Source: Bradyrhizobium diazoefficiens
GTDB lineage: Bacteria > Pseudomonadota > Alphaproteobacteria > Rhizobiales > Xanthobacteraceae
Direction: 5' to 3'
Assembly: GCF_016616235.1 (NCBI RefSeq)
Contig: NZ_CP067100.1
Span: 1,609,001 to 1,673,000, forward strand
Length of the DNA: 64,000 bases
The translations under genes and the position numbers were made by a program. A model generated the notes under the pieces. The model saw nothing but the letters and a program-made list of their open reading frames with translations, made no database searches and was not told the origin of the DNA. Of the stretch, positions 27,292 through 35,100 are shown piece after piece (position 1 is the first letter of the stretch; each line of letters begins with the position of its first letter).

Positions 27292-27371
27292 GGGCACAGG
27301 GCGAGGCGAAGGGGTGCGGATTTGGGAGGCAATCTGCGAGCAAGATCAAAATTCCCCAAGAAAAGAAGCGA

Positions 27372-27662
27372 TTGAGTTATGAACACGACCGACGCAACAC
27401 TTATGGGGAAAATCAGAAAAGCAGCCGAAAGAATATTCCGCACAGCAAGCAGATCTCGCATCAAGACGAGCGTCGCTCCGTGCGACAAGCTCTCATTCCC
27501 GCGCAGGGGGCCGTTGTAGATGAAGTGGCCGACGAAGCGCAGTCGCAAGCACTGCGCAAAGGCTGGATGAAGAAGCTTGAGGCATTTCGAAAATCGCCTG
27601 ATCGCCCGCTGGGAGAAGTCATTGAGCGACGGTTACGTAGACGGACCAGCAAAAAAGAATAG
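27372..27662 (+). CDS. hypothetical basic protein
   Basis: A 96-residue frame starting with TTG. It is very hydrophilic, with SVRQALIPAQGAVVDEVADEAQSQALRKGWMKKLEAFRK and a strongly basic C-terminus (RRLRRRTSKKE). A second frame from ATG 27379 would give 46 residues, also basic. I do not recognise either. It lies just outside the island attachment site. Confidence 0.35.
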   Translation: MSYEHDRRNTYGENQKSSRKNIPHSKQISHQDERRSVRQALIPAQGAVVDEVADEAQSQALRKGWMKKLEAFRKSPDRPLGEVIERRLRRRTSKKE

Positions 27663-27867
27663 TCGCCTGATCCTCTTCCGGATGCTGCCATCATGCTCCT
27701 GTTTTGCCCGACGGGTCAACGCGATTTCGGAAAATACGCAACCCATTGATCCGACTGAGGTCGGCTACTGTGCATGGGGTTGTTTTCGAAATTTTTGATT
27801 GAGACGGGTCTCGAACGCCGTAAGGCCGCGATGACGATCCGCAACCGGCAGGGTTCAGGAGGATGGA

Positions 27868-27912
27868 TGGTGGGCGCACAAGGGATCGAACCTTGGACCT
27901 CTCCCGTGTGAA
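27868..27912 (-). other. 3' half of tRNA-Val(CAC): island attachment-site remnant
   Basis: Read on the minus strand this is anticodon loop TTCACAC, stem GGGAG, variable AGGTC, T-stem CAAGG with loop TTCGATC and CCTTG, acceptor TGCGCCC, then A and CCA. The T-stem pairs perfectly. The 5' partner of the anticodon stem (expected CTCCC) is absent; the sequence reads TGTGG instead, so homology ends exactly at the anticodon loop. That is the usual crossover for tRNA-targeting integrases, and an integrase begins 260 bp away. The intact tRNA should be at the other end of the island and is not in this window. Confidence 0.8.
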
Positions 27913-28171
27913 CCACAATCCGTAGACCCGAGCCAACCAAATCCGGCCATAGTTGAGGTGTAAAAACTCTTTTTACTTGAATGTGTTGTGGCCATGTTGG
28001 ACCATAGGAGCCCATAGGTGGCCTTACTACATTTTGTATGCCCCCGTTGTGCCCGTCGCGGATTTTCCCTTGGGGCACAAAAAACGGGGGAGGTCTGAGA
28101 CCCGGTCTGTTCGAGGGCTGACCGCCCCTCTTGCGGGGCACACCGGGCCACACAGAGAGAGGCAAGAAATC

Positions 28172-29503
28172 ATGACGGCGCCAGCCAACCAGCTGACACT
28201 CACTGATGCGGTGATCCGCAACGCAACGCTGCCGCCGGGTAAGGCGCAGCATTATCTCCACGACGACAAGCTGCCCGGCCTCGCCTTGCGCATGCGCGCC
28301 ACCGGCGGCCGGACCTGGGTCTTCCTCTTCACCAAGCCGGGGGTGAGGGGGACCCAGCGCAAGACTCTCGGTGCGTGGCCCAAATATAATGAAAAGGCCG
28401 CGCGCAAGGCCGCCACCATCGCCGCAGGCGAGGTCGTCAAGGGCTTGGACCCGAACGACGCGAAGCGGGAGGCGAGGCGGCAACAGGCAGCCGAGAAGCA
28501 GCGCACCACGCTCGCGACCCTCATTGTTGAAGATGGTCCATACCAGACGTCCCTGACCGAACGTCAAGTTGTAAACTGGAAGCCAGCAATGTCGGCGCTG
28601 CGGCGCGGGCTCAAGGATAACGCCGAAAGCGGTGTGGGGGACCTGACGCGACGGCAGATCATGGCTGCGGTCGACAAGATTGCCAAGACCGGCAAGCGCG
28701 GTGCAGCTAGGGACTTGCGCAAGCACGTGCATACCTTCCTCGAATGGTGCGTCGGCGAAGGTTACGTCGAGCACAACGTGCTCGCTGGTTATCGCGCGCC
28801 CAAGGAAACCCGCGCGCAAAGGATCGGACGCCGAACGAAGGGTCGCGCGCTGACCGATGAGGAAATCATCAAGGTTTGGGATGCATGCGGCAAGCTCGGG
28901 GCTTTCGGTCTTCTGGCACGCATGTGCCTGCTTGGTGGCCCGCGCCGCAGCGAGCCTACCATGATCGAGTGGCGAAAGCACATCATGGACGAGCGTATCA
29001 CCTTCGATGCGGCGTGGACCAAGATGGGCTTGCACCACGATGTACCGCGCACTCACCTAGTTGACGAGGTGCTCGCGGCCGCGAAACATTTCCAGCGGGC
29101 AACCTCCGACTATGTCTTCCCGTCACCGAAGACCGGCGGCCAGATGTCCGGGTTCACCAAGATGGTCAACCGCCTGGTCAAGGAAGCGAGCGTCGCCAAG
29201 TTCACCATGCATGATCTAAGGCGCAGCCTGCGCACCATCATGTCACGCTGTGGCTACGACAACGAAATCCAGCGGCTGTGTGTTGGGCAAAAGCCAAGCG
29301 GAATCGATCAGGTATACAATCACGACGAACAGTGGATCATCCGCAAGATGGCGTTCGAAGCGGCTCACGACTACATTGCGGAGTTGGTTGGCGCCAAACG
29401 GGTCGGCAAAATCGTGCGCTTGCAGCGGACGAACCCGCTTGACCCGATCAAGGCCGAGCTCCTCGGCCGTCTCCGTGAGCATTATGCGGCTGAGGCGTCT
29501 TAG
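28172..29503 (+). CDS. tyrosine recombinase, P4-type integrase
   Basis: A 443-residue site-specific recombinase. The N-terminal DUF4102-type arm-binding domain is seen at residues 10-90 (YLHDDKLPGLALRMRATGGRTWVFLF). Catalytic residues include Arg in LLGGPRRSEPTMIEW, the HDLRRSLRTIMSRCG box, and the terminal Tyr in GIDQVYNHDEQ. ATG 28172 was chosen, since the upstream frame extension crosses the attachment region. Placement next to the tRNA-Val fragment fits integration of this island at that tRNA. Confidence 0.93.
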   Translation: MTAPANQLTLTDAVIRNATLPPGKAQHYLHDDKLPGLALRMRATGGRTWVFLFTKPGVRGTQRKTLGAWPKYNEKAARKAATIAAGEVVKGLDPNDAKREARRQQAAEKQRTTLATLIVEDGPYQTSLTERQVVNWKPAMSALRRGLKDNAESGVGDLTRRQIMAAVDKIAKTGKRGAARDLRKHVHTFLEWCVGEGYVEHNVLAGYRAPKETRAQRIGRRTKGRALTDEEIIKVWDACGKLGAFGLLARMCLLGGPRRSEPTMIEWRKHIMDERITFDAAWTKMGLHHDVPRTHLVDEVLAAAKHFQRATSDYVFPSPKTGGQMSGFTKMVNRLVKEASVAKFTMHDLRRSLRTIMSRCGYDNEIQRLCVGQKPSGIDQVYNHDEQWIIRKMAFEAAHDYIAELVGAKRVGKIVRLQRTNPLDPIKAELLGRLREHYAAEAS

Positions 29504-29816
29504 TGGTTCTATTGCGCTGGGCCAGATAGTCGCGCACTGCGTCGACACGATAGAGCGGCCGGCCATCGACGTAACGCCATTTCAGCGGGTGGTTCGGATG
29601 CCTCCGCCACTGCTCCAGCGCGCCGGGCGTGCGCCGGAGAACGGCAGCTGCCTCCAACGCCGTCAAATTAGAGCTCCCCGGCAGAGTATCGATATCGAAC
29701 GGCGCGGGCGGCGGCATGCCACGGTTCTTGCGACCGCGCTTCGTGGGCCGGGGCGTTTCCGTGCGATCTGGCGACCCTAACGCCTCGATCCGAGTTCTCT
29801 CGTCCTTGCCGTCCAT
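29448..29816 (-). CDS. helix-turn-helix (excisionase-like) protein
   Basis: A 122-residue basic protein with GGGAG before ATG 29816. The middle part LTALEAAAVLRRTPGALEQWRRHPNHPLKWRYVDGRPLYRVDAVRDYLAQR is the winged helix of the MerR/AlpA/excisionase type, which recognises short DNA sites and controls excision. It is convergent with the integrase and overlaps its 3' end by 56 bp, so transcription of the two may interfere. The N-terminal 50 residues are a Lys/Arg/Pro-rich extension. Confidence 0.7.
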   Translation of the reverse strand: MDGKDERTRIEALGSPDRTETPRPTKRGRKNRGMPPPAPFDIDTLPGSSNLTALEAAAVLRRTPGALEQWRRHPNHPLKWRYVDGRPLYRVDAVRDYLAQRNRTTKTPQPHNAHGDGRGARP

Positions 29817-30260
29817 GTCTCCCACCGAACCTCGACCGGCCTGGGTAATAGGATCGCAAATCTTGCCAGCAAAAAAGAAATCTAGGGCGCCGGTGCGGCT
29901 GCTGGATGCCGTGGCGTACGAATAGGACGAACGATGCGAAGTGTCGCTCACCCTACCAGGCAGATGTAGGGCGGGCGGCATCAAGCGTTGCACATTAGGC
30001 AGCCGAGAGCACGCCATGGCGCATTGTGCCCCCCGCGGTATTCTTGGCAGGTCGCCCAGTCTGCCCCTACATCGGTCAGATTACTTCAAGTTCGAATTGG
30101 CCCACCAGCAATTGCTAAAACAATTCAATAGTTGCGCAAATCCCCGCAATACTGCCGTCGAGAGAGTTCACGGATGTACTAACACATAGAGTCAGCCGAT
30201 GGAGAGTTGCGCCTCAACGCGGCTGTGCTAGTACGCCACTCTCGAATCGAGGAGCTAAAA
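29817..30260. other. 444-bp gap in the island, no gene supported
   Basis: Open frames here are short and have no homology I recognise. Base composition drops near 30080-30200 (CAATTGCTAAAACAATTCAATAG), in contrast to the GC-rich chromosome, and a promoter for the gene at 30261 probably lies there. Confidence 0.4.
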
Positions 30261-30458
30261 GTGGCGAAGAAGGCAAACAAGACGGCTACGAAGAAAGCAA
30301 TGCGTCGCGAATACACAAAGGCCGACGTGAAAGAGCTGCGCGCTCATTCGAAAGAGAAGACGCCGGTTGCAAAAATCGCGAAGCTCACAAAGCGCTCCGA
30401 AGGCTCACTCCGCCAAAAGGCACTCAAGCTCGGAATCGGGCTCGGTCACCAGCGCTAG
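30261..30458 (+). CDS. small Lys-rich DNA-binding-like protein
   Basis: A 65-residue protein starting GTG 30261 with GGAG upstream. The N-terminus is VAKKANKTATKKAMRREY, followed by TKADVKELRAHSKEKTPVAKIAKLTKRSEGSLRQKALKLGI, a likely helix-turn-helix of the type that reads short repeats. Close homologues recur in Bradyrhizobium genomes as stand-alone genes. The role is unknown; DNA binding is inferred. Confidence 0.65.
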   Translation: MAKKANKTATKKAMRREYTKADVKELRAHSKEKTPVAKIAKLTKRSEGSLRQKALKLGIGLGHQR

Positions 30459-30468
30459 AGGCGGTGTC

Positions 30469-30570
30469 ATGAGGCTCTTCAATAGAGTGTTCTCGACCAG
30501 AACATTGCTGCAAATCATCTGCGTTCTCGTCGCTGTTGTCGCAATGAAAGTTGTTGAGCGCTCACTATGA
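30469..30570 (+). CDS. tiny membrane protein (33 residues)
   Basis: MRLFNRVFSTRT then LLQIICVLVAVVAMKVV makes a single hydrophobic helix with a basic N-terminus. It begins 10 bp after the preceding stop. The small size makes it uncertain. Confidence 0.35.
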   Translation: MRLFNRVFSTRTLLQIICVLVAVVAMKVVERSL

Positions 30571-30910
30571 CTTCAGCTGGGCAACCGCAGTTAGCGGTTG
30601 ACTAGAAGCACCTGGAACGCTGAGCAGAAAACAAGCCCATCGAGTGGCGAGCTATCACGAGCCGTTCAGGCCTGCGAGGCGCCTCCAGCCGCAAGGTCAG
30701 GAGGCCGGTCAAAAATCAACTGGGGCGATTTCCCGACATGCCCGGCAGGCCTCAAACCATCGATCAGGCGGTTATGAGCGGCAGAATATCGATGGACTTC
30801 TTGATTTTGCTGCACTTTCGTTGCGTTTCAATCGTCTTCGTTGCGTTTTGTTCGCGCTGTTTCTGGTGCGACACTGGTGCGGTTGTATCTTGACCTTTGT
30901 TCTGTGGAAC

Positions 30911-30946
30911 AGGAGGTCGGTGGCTCGAGCCCACCCAACTGTACCA
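30911..30946 (+). other. tRNA 3'-end-like sequence, possible second attachment remnant
   Basis: AGGTC, T-stem GGTGG, loop CTCGAGC, CCACC, then CAACTGT and ACCA has the geometry of the 3' third of a tRNA, with a perfect 5-bp T-stem. The preceding bases do not complete an anticodon arm, so it is not an intact tRNA. I cannot name the donor tRNA. The 1-kb stretch 30571-31608 has no intact gene besides the features listed. Confidence 0.35.
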
Positions 30947-31149
30947 TCAAAATCAATAACTTACTCTAGCAAGCGCTCGAAGCCAAAGTCGGCTAGCTAC
31001 CATATAGCTAGCATGGCAACGGGGGATGCGGTGCGGTGATAACGCGACAACGCAAGTCAGTTCCGGCGACCGAAGGCAAGCGAATTCCCTACACCAACGT
31101 ACTGGCTGATCGCGGCGGCGTGTCCCCATCCGGTTCGTAATGCGCTACC

Positions 31150-31310
31150 CACGAAATGTTGGTTGTCACCGGCGAAGGTGAAGGTGCGTTCTGGACCAAA
31201 CTCGGTGCGGCCTGGCCTCATGACGATGGCAAGGGTTCAACGTTGAACTGATCGCCTTATCCGTCAGCGGCCGGCTTGTCATCCGGGAGCGCAAGGTGGG
31301 AGCGCCTGAG
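31150..31310 (+). pseudogene. frameshifted copy of the 39624 small-gene family
   Basis: One frame gives VVTGEGEGAFWTKLGAAWPHDDGKG; the next frame continues FNVELIALSVSGRLVIRERKVGAPE. Together they match the intact 66-residue protein at 39624-39824 (YVIEGEGDNAFWTKIGAAW, FNIQLSCLPLNGRLVIREPK). One base is missing at the AAGGGT junction near 31235. The N-terminal start is also lost. It is therefore a decayed relative 8.4 kb from the intact copy. Confidence 0.7.
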
Positions 31311-31475
31311 CGGATCCACGGTCGGCGTTTCCCGCCGGTCTCGCAAATAGCTTTGTGCGATTCTTCCCAGAGCAGCGGCTAGGCACGCTGCCGCGGTGAG
31401 GGAAACCATTTTCCAAGACTCGGAAATGGTCGAAGCCCGTTGAGAGCTAATGACTCGCAACGTGCAATGCTATTT

Positions 31476-31504
31476 GCCCCACATAGGCGACGATGTGGGG
31501 CTTT
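31476..31504 (+). terminator. intrinsic terminator-like hairpin
   Basis: GCCCCACAT (31476-31484) and ATGTGGGGC (31493-31501) form a 9-bp perfect stem followed by TTTGGCTT. It insulates the following defence operon from upstream transcription. Confidence 0.65.
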
Positions 31505-31549
31505 GGCTTAGTCAGCGGAGTTGAGCCGCTCCTCATTTCATGATGACAC

Positions 31550-31565
31550 TCAGCTAATTAGCTGA
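31550..31565. promoter_or_regulatory. perfect 16-bp palindrome upstream of the XRE gene
   Basis: TCAGCTAATTAGCTGA is a perfect palindrome, 43 bp before the XRE start. An AT-rich TGTTATAAAAT at 31571-31581 could be a -10 element, which would place the palindrome over the -35 region. This is the expected position for an autorepressor operator of the XRE protein encoded directly downstream. Confidence 0.6.
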
Positions 31566-31608
31566 TATGCTGTTATAAAATACAAGAGGCCAGAGCCAGA
31601 GAAAGAAT

Positions 31609-31938
31609 ATGAGTCTAGATATGTCGTCCTTCGGACGCGCAATCGCTTCAGCACGCAAGCAGAGGGCCATGAGTCAAAAGGAGCTGGCGGCAAAGGTCGT
31701 TAAGGAAGACGGCGAAGCTATAACTCCCCAGTATCTGAATGATATTGAACACGATCGAAGGAATCCTTCATCGGATCATCTGGTAAGTGAGTTTGCAAAG
31801 GTTCTGAAAATAGATCCGCTGGCTTTGTACGGACTGATTGGAATGCTCCCCGAGCAAGACCGGAAGCTCATAAGAAAGTCCACTCCCGACCAGGTCAACC
31901 AAGCGTTCGTTGCGTTTCGGAGGCACTTGAAAGGATAG
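31609..31938 (+). CDS. XRE-family helix-turn-helix regulator
   Basis: A 109-residue protein with the lambda-repressor-like fold: FGRAIASARKQRAMSQKELAAKV, the recognition segment ITPQYLNDIEHDRRNPSSDHLVSEFAKVLKIDPLALYGL. It is followed 3 bp later by an ImmA/IrrE protease gene. In ICEBs1 and Deinococcus, such pairs consist of a repressor and the protease that cleaves it on a damage or mating signal. Here the pair heads the ubiquitin-like operon, so it probably controls it. Codon use is less GC-biased than in the flanking chromosome. Confidence 0.88.
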   Translation: MSLDMSSFGRAIASARKQRAMSQKELAAKVVKEDGEAITPQYLNDIEHDRRNPSSDHLVSEFAKVLKIDPLALYGLIGMLPEQDRKLIRKSTPDQVNQAFVAFRRHLKG

Positions 31939-31941
31939 CTC

Positions 31942-32646
31942 TTGAGGTACGTTCGCGACACGATGCATGGGTTTCGGGAAAGGCCACACTACGAGCCTGC
32001 CGAGCTTGATTCCATGTTTGAGAAGATCGTGGCGGAACATTTGCGGAGCAAGCACGGCAAGGTCGAATTTCCCATCTCGACCGACGATATTACCACCCTG
32101 ATCGAACGCGATGTGGCAGATCTCGACCAGTACGCTGACCTGACGATATACGGCACCGGCGTGGAGGGCGTGACGGAATTCGCCCGCACGGGGAAGCCGA
32201 AGGTGTTGATCTCCAATGATGTTCACAGGGTCGAGAACCGGCTGCGCACCACCCTCACCCATGAATACGGACACGTTATCCTGCACGCCTACCTTTTCGC
32301 ACTGGAGCAGCGCCGGCTACCGGTAGACGGCAATCGGAAGCCCAATGCCATCTATTGCAAGCGGGACACGATGATTTCCGCGAGCAAGACAGACTGGATG
32401 GAGTGGCAGGCCGGATATGTATCCGGCGCCGCCCTCATGCCGAAGACCTACGTCCAGAAGATTGTTGGTGAAATCCAGCGGGAGCGCAACATTTACGGGC
32501 CCTCGCTGCCGACGAGTGAGAACGGCCTAGCGCTTATCGGCGCGGTCGTGAATGGCTTTTCCGTGTCGCGCGAAGCGGCCACCGTGCGACTGAAGATTCT
32601 TGGCTTCCTTGGTCAAGAACTCGCGACGGGCAACCTTTTCTCCTGA
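31942..32646 (+). CDS. ImmA/IrrE-family metallo-endopeptidase
   Basis: A 234-residue protein from a TTG start 3 bp after the XRE stop, hence translationally coupled. The zinc motif HEYGH is at residues 107-111 (RTTLTHEYGHVILHAY). The third ligand probably lies in TDWMEWQAGYVSGAALMP (Glu near 154), as in family members with an E-x2-A-x2-FA-like helix. The family inactivates XRE-type repressors by cleavage. No membrane segment is seen. The partner relation to the adjacent regulator is inferred from the arrangement. Confidence 0.9.
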   Translation: MRYVRDTMHGFRERPHYEPAELDSMFEKIVAEHLRSKHGKVEFPISTDDITTLIERDVADLDQYADLTIYGTGVEGVTEFARTGKPKVLISNDVHRVENRLRTTLTHEYGHVILHAYLFALEQRRLPVDGNRKPNAIYCKRDTMISASKTDWMEWQAGYVSGAALMPKTYVQKIVGEIQRERNIYGPSLPTSENGLALIGAVVNGFSVSREAATVRLKILGFLGQELATGNLFS

Positions 32647-32742
32647 AATCAATGGTTTGCCAGCCTATTGACTCGGCTGTCGCTTGGCGTAAAATACGCT
32701 AATCAGCATATCCGCGGACTGTTTGATGAAGGAGACGGCAAT

Positions 32743-33594
32743 ATGAGCGAAGCGAATCAGGAAGGTCATCAGGAGCCCATTGAGGCGGGGCCCAAGGGCC
32801 GCGAGGCCTGCGGGCATGATGAAGTCAAAGCCCTGCACGACGTTGAGGAGGCCAAGGCCGACATCGACAAGGCCAAGGGGGAGATCCGGCACGGGATGGA
32901 AGACCTGAACGCGGCAGAGCAAGAGTTCGATACCGCCGAGCATGAGCTTGAGGAGGCCCACCACCACCCGAAGGTCATTCATTTCTCGGTAGACGGGGAG
33001 AACTACGAGACCGAACAGCGCAACTGGACGCCGAACGAGATCATCAAGGACTTTTCCGGTCTGGATATCGCGACCCACTACCTCATCGAAACCGATCCCC
33101 ATCATCAGGCCAGCTTTCAGGGCAAGGGCGACGTTCCCTTCCAGTTGCACGAGGGCGCGCGCTTCCAGGTGATCTCAGTCGGGCCGGCTCCGGTCTCCGA
33201 CGGGACCGCAAGAACCGGGGTGCCCTTCTTCATGGCGGGTCTGAAATCACTTGGTTTCAATCCCACGGTCGTCCCCGGCAAGTCCGAGCACGTCTACTTC
33301 GCCTATGAAATCCCGACCGGCAATTTCGCCGGGCGGCAGGTGCAGCTTGGCTTGATCGTGCCGGCGGATTTCCCGATGACATCGCCCGGCGGAATCCACG
33401 TGTCGCCGAGGTTTTATCCCAACCGGGGCGGAGGCACACACCCGACGGGTGGCATTCACGACAGCGCGGACTTTCAGAACGCGCTGGGCGGTGAATGGCA
33501 ATACTGGTCTCGCCCCTACAGCAACTGGGGCGCCGCGAAGAAGGCGGTAGCCACCTACATGAGCCACGTCTGGAAATTGTGGGACACGCAATGA
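32743..33594 (+). CDS. ubiquitin-like domain fused to E2-like (Prok-E2_E type) domain
   Basis: A 283-residue protein with AAGGAG before ATG 32743. Residues 25-75 are a charged helical/coiled-coil stretch. Residues 76-148 match the bacterial multiubiquitin-type beta-grasp pattern: VIHFSVDGENYETEQRNWTPNEIIKDFSGLDIATHYLIETD. Residues 158-283 look like a prokaryotic E2 family E domain, with LGLIVPADFPMTSPGGIHV, the HPTGGIHD stretch and WQYWSRPYSNWG near the C-terminus. The only cysteine is Cys23, outside both domains, so the E2-like part has no thioester cysteine. Ub-like tail cleavage or a scaffolding role must be considered. The next gene overlaps by ATGA, so the products are made together. Confidence 0.78.
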   Translation: MSEANQEGHQEPIEAGPKGREACGHDEVKALHDVEEAKADIDKAKGEIRHGMEDLNAAEQEFDTAEHELEEAHHHPKVIHFSVDGENYETEQRNWTPNEIIKDFSGLDIATHYLIETDPHHQASFQGKGDVPFQLHEGARFQVISVGPAPVSDGTARTGVPFFMAGLKSLGFNPTVVPGKSEHVYFAYEIPTGNFAGRQVQLGLIVPADFPMTSPGGIHVSPRFYPNRGGGTHPTGGIHDSADFQNALGGEWQYWSRPYSNWGAAKKAVATYMSHVWKLWDTQ

Positions 33595-35078
33595 CAAAGG
33601 CCGTCCGAGGTGCGGCCATGTCTGAGTCGGTCGACGCGCTGGGGCGACGTCACCTGTTGCGCGCCGACCGGCAGGAAGATCTCTGCTTTGCGCTCTGGCA
33701 CCCGAGCACCGGGCAGACGAGGACGACTGCTCTCGTTGAACGGCTCATCTTGCCGACGGAGGGCGAGCGAAACGTCCACGGCAACGCCAGCTTCGAATCC
33801 CACTACTTCACACGGGCCCTTTCAGAAGCTGCGCAGGCGGGCGCCGGCTTAGCCCTGATGCACAGTCATCCAGGCGGGTTATCCTGGCAGGGCATGAGCA
33901 CGGATGACGTCAATACGGAGCAAGGTCATGCTGCAGCCGTCTATGGCGCAACGGGGCTTCCGTTTGTCGGCTTGACGATCGCAGGCGATGGAGCCTGGAG
34001 CGCCCGATTCTGGGAGCGCACGGCACCGCGGCAGTACGCGAGACGGGACTGCGCCACCGTTCGCGTGGTTGGAGAAAGGCTTCGATCGACGTTCATGGAG
34101 GCTCTCGCACCCGTCCCGCGCGGAACAGAGGCACAGATTCGAACGATTTCCGCCTGGGGAAAGAAGAAACAAGCCGATCTCGCGCGGCTCCGGGTGGGCA
34201 TCGTCGGAGCAGGCAGTGTGGGCGCCTTCATCGCCGAGGGCATGGCCCGTTCCGGGATTGAAGATGTTACGGTGATCGATTTCGACAGGATCGAGACTAA
34301 GAATCTGGACCGCCTCCTGTACGCGCGGAGGGGTAACGTCGGCGCGCTAAAAGCGAACGGACTTGCTGACCACTTGGGCGAATGCGCAACGGGAGCGCGA
34401 TTCGACGCCATTCCGGTGGTCGCCGCCGTGTACGAGGATGCCGGCTTTCGCGCTGCGCTGGATTGCGACATTCTGTTTTCCTGCGTTGACCGCCCCTGGG
34501 GGAGGCATGTCCTCAATTTGATTGCCTATGCTCACCTAATCCCTGTCATTGATGGTGGAATTTCCGTTCGCACAAACCGGCATGAGGAATTGGCCGCAGC
34601 TGACTGGCGCGCTCATACAGTCACCGTGGGGCATCAATGTATGCAATGCATCGGCCAGTACGATGCCGGGCTGGTTCAACTGGAACGAGAGGGCTACCTG
34701 GATGACCCGACCTACATCCAGGGATTGGACAAGGGCCATCCGCTGAAAGCTCGGGAGAACGTATTCGCGTTTTCGATGGCTTGCGCGAGTCTTCAGACGC
34801 TCCAGATGCTTGCAATGGTCCTCGATCCCCTCGGCCGGTCGAACCCGGGTCAGCAGCTCTATCATTTCGTCGGCAGCTTCATGGAGCCAAGTCAACACGG
34901 GAAATGCAGCCCCGAATGTCTGTTTGCCGACATCATCGCACTCGGGGATCACTGCGGGTTTGAGGTGACTGGCGCTCCTCCAGCGAACAGAGACCCTGTC
35001 GTAGAGAAGTTGCCTGAGCCGGTGCCGAGCCTGTTCCAACGAATCTCGCGCGCGGTCAAACGCCTTTTCATCGGCTGA
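33591..35078 (+). CDS. JAB (JAMM) peptidase fused to E1-like ThiF domain
   Basis: A 495-residue fusion whose ATG overlaps the previous stop (ATGA). Residues 1-140 form a JAB/MPN domain with His91 and His93 in MHSHPGG, Ser103 and Asp106 in MSTDD, and an upstream Glu near 57. It is a zinc-dependent isopeptidase signature. Residues 195-450 are an E1-like adenylating domain: nucleotide loop GIVGAGSVG (206-211), Asp230, and NLDR at 238-241. Two cysteine pairs, Cys350/Cys353 and Cys439/Cys443, form the structural zinc site. A basic tail ends the protein. With the fused ubiquitin-like/E2 partner, this makes a complete conjugation-deconjugation set in two genes, similar to predicted bacterial defence operons. 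Confidence 0.88.
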   Translation: MTKAVRGAAMSESVDALGRRHLLRADRQEDLCFALWHPSTGQTRTTALVERLILPTEGERNVHGNASFESHYFTRALSEAAQAGAGLALMHSHPGGLSWQGMSTDDVNTEQGHAAAVYGATGLPFVGLTIAGDGAWSARFWERTAPRQYARRDCATVRVVGERLRSTFMEALAPVPRGTEAQIRTISAWGKKKQADLARLRVGIVGAGSVGAFIAEGMARSGIEDVTVIDFDRIETKNLDRLLYARRGNVGALKANGLADHLGECATGARFDAIPVVAAVYEDAGFRAALDCDILFSCVDRPWGRHVLNLIAYAHLIPVIDGGISVRTNRHEELAAADWRAHTVTVGHQCMQCIGQYDAGLVQLEREGYLDDPTYIQGLDKGHPLKARENVFAFSMACASLQTLQMLAMVLDPLGRSNPGQQLYHFVGSFMEPSQHGKCSPECLFADIIALGDHCGFEVTGAPPANRDPVVEKLPEPVPSLFQRISRAVKRLFIG

Positions 35079-35100
35079 TGGGTGAGCCAGGGACCGACTC

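Noticed and set aside
30644..31039. 131-residue plus-strand frame
   Set aside because: Crosses the tRNA-3'-like sequence and has shadow-type composition.
31257..31460. 67-residue minus-strand frame with a hydrophobic stretch
   Set aside because: Overlaps the frameshifted small-gene relic and a terminator region; no ribosome site and no homology.
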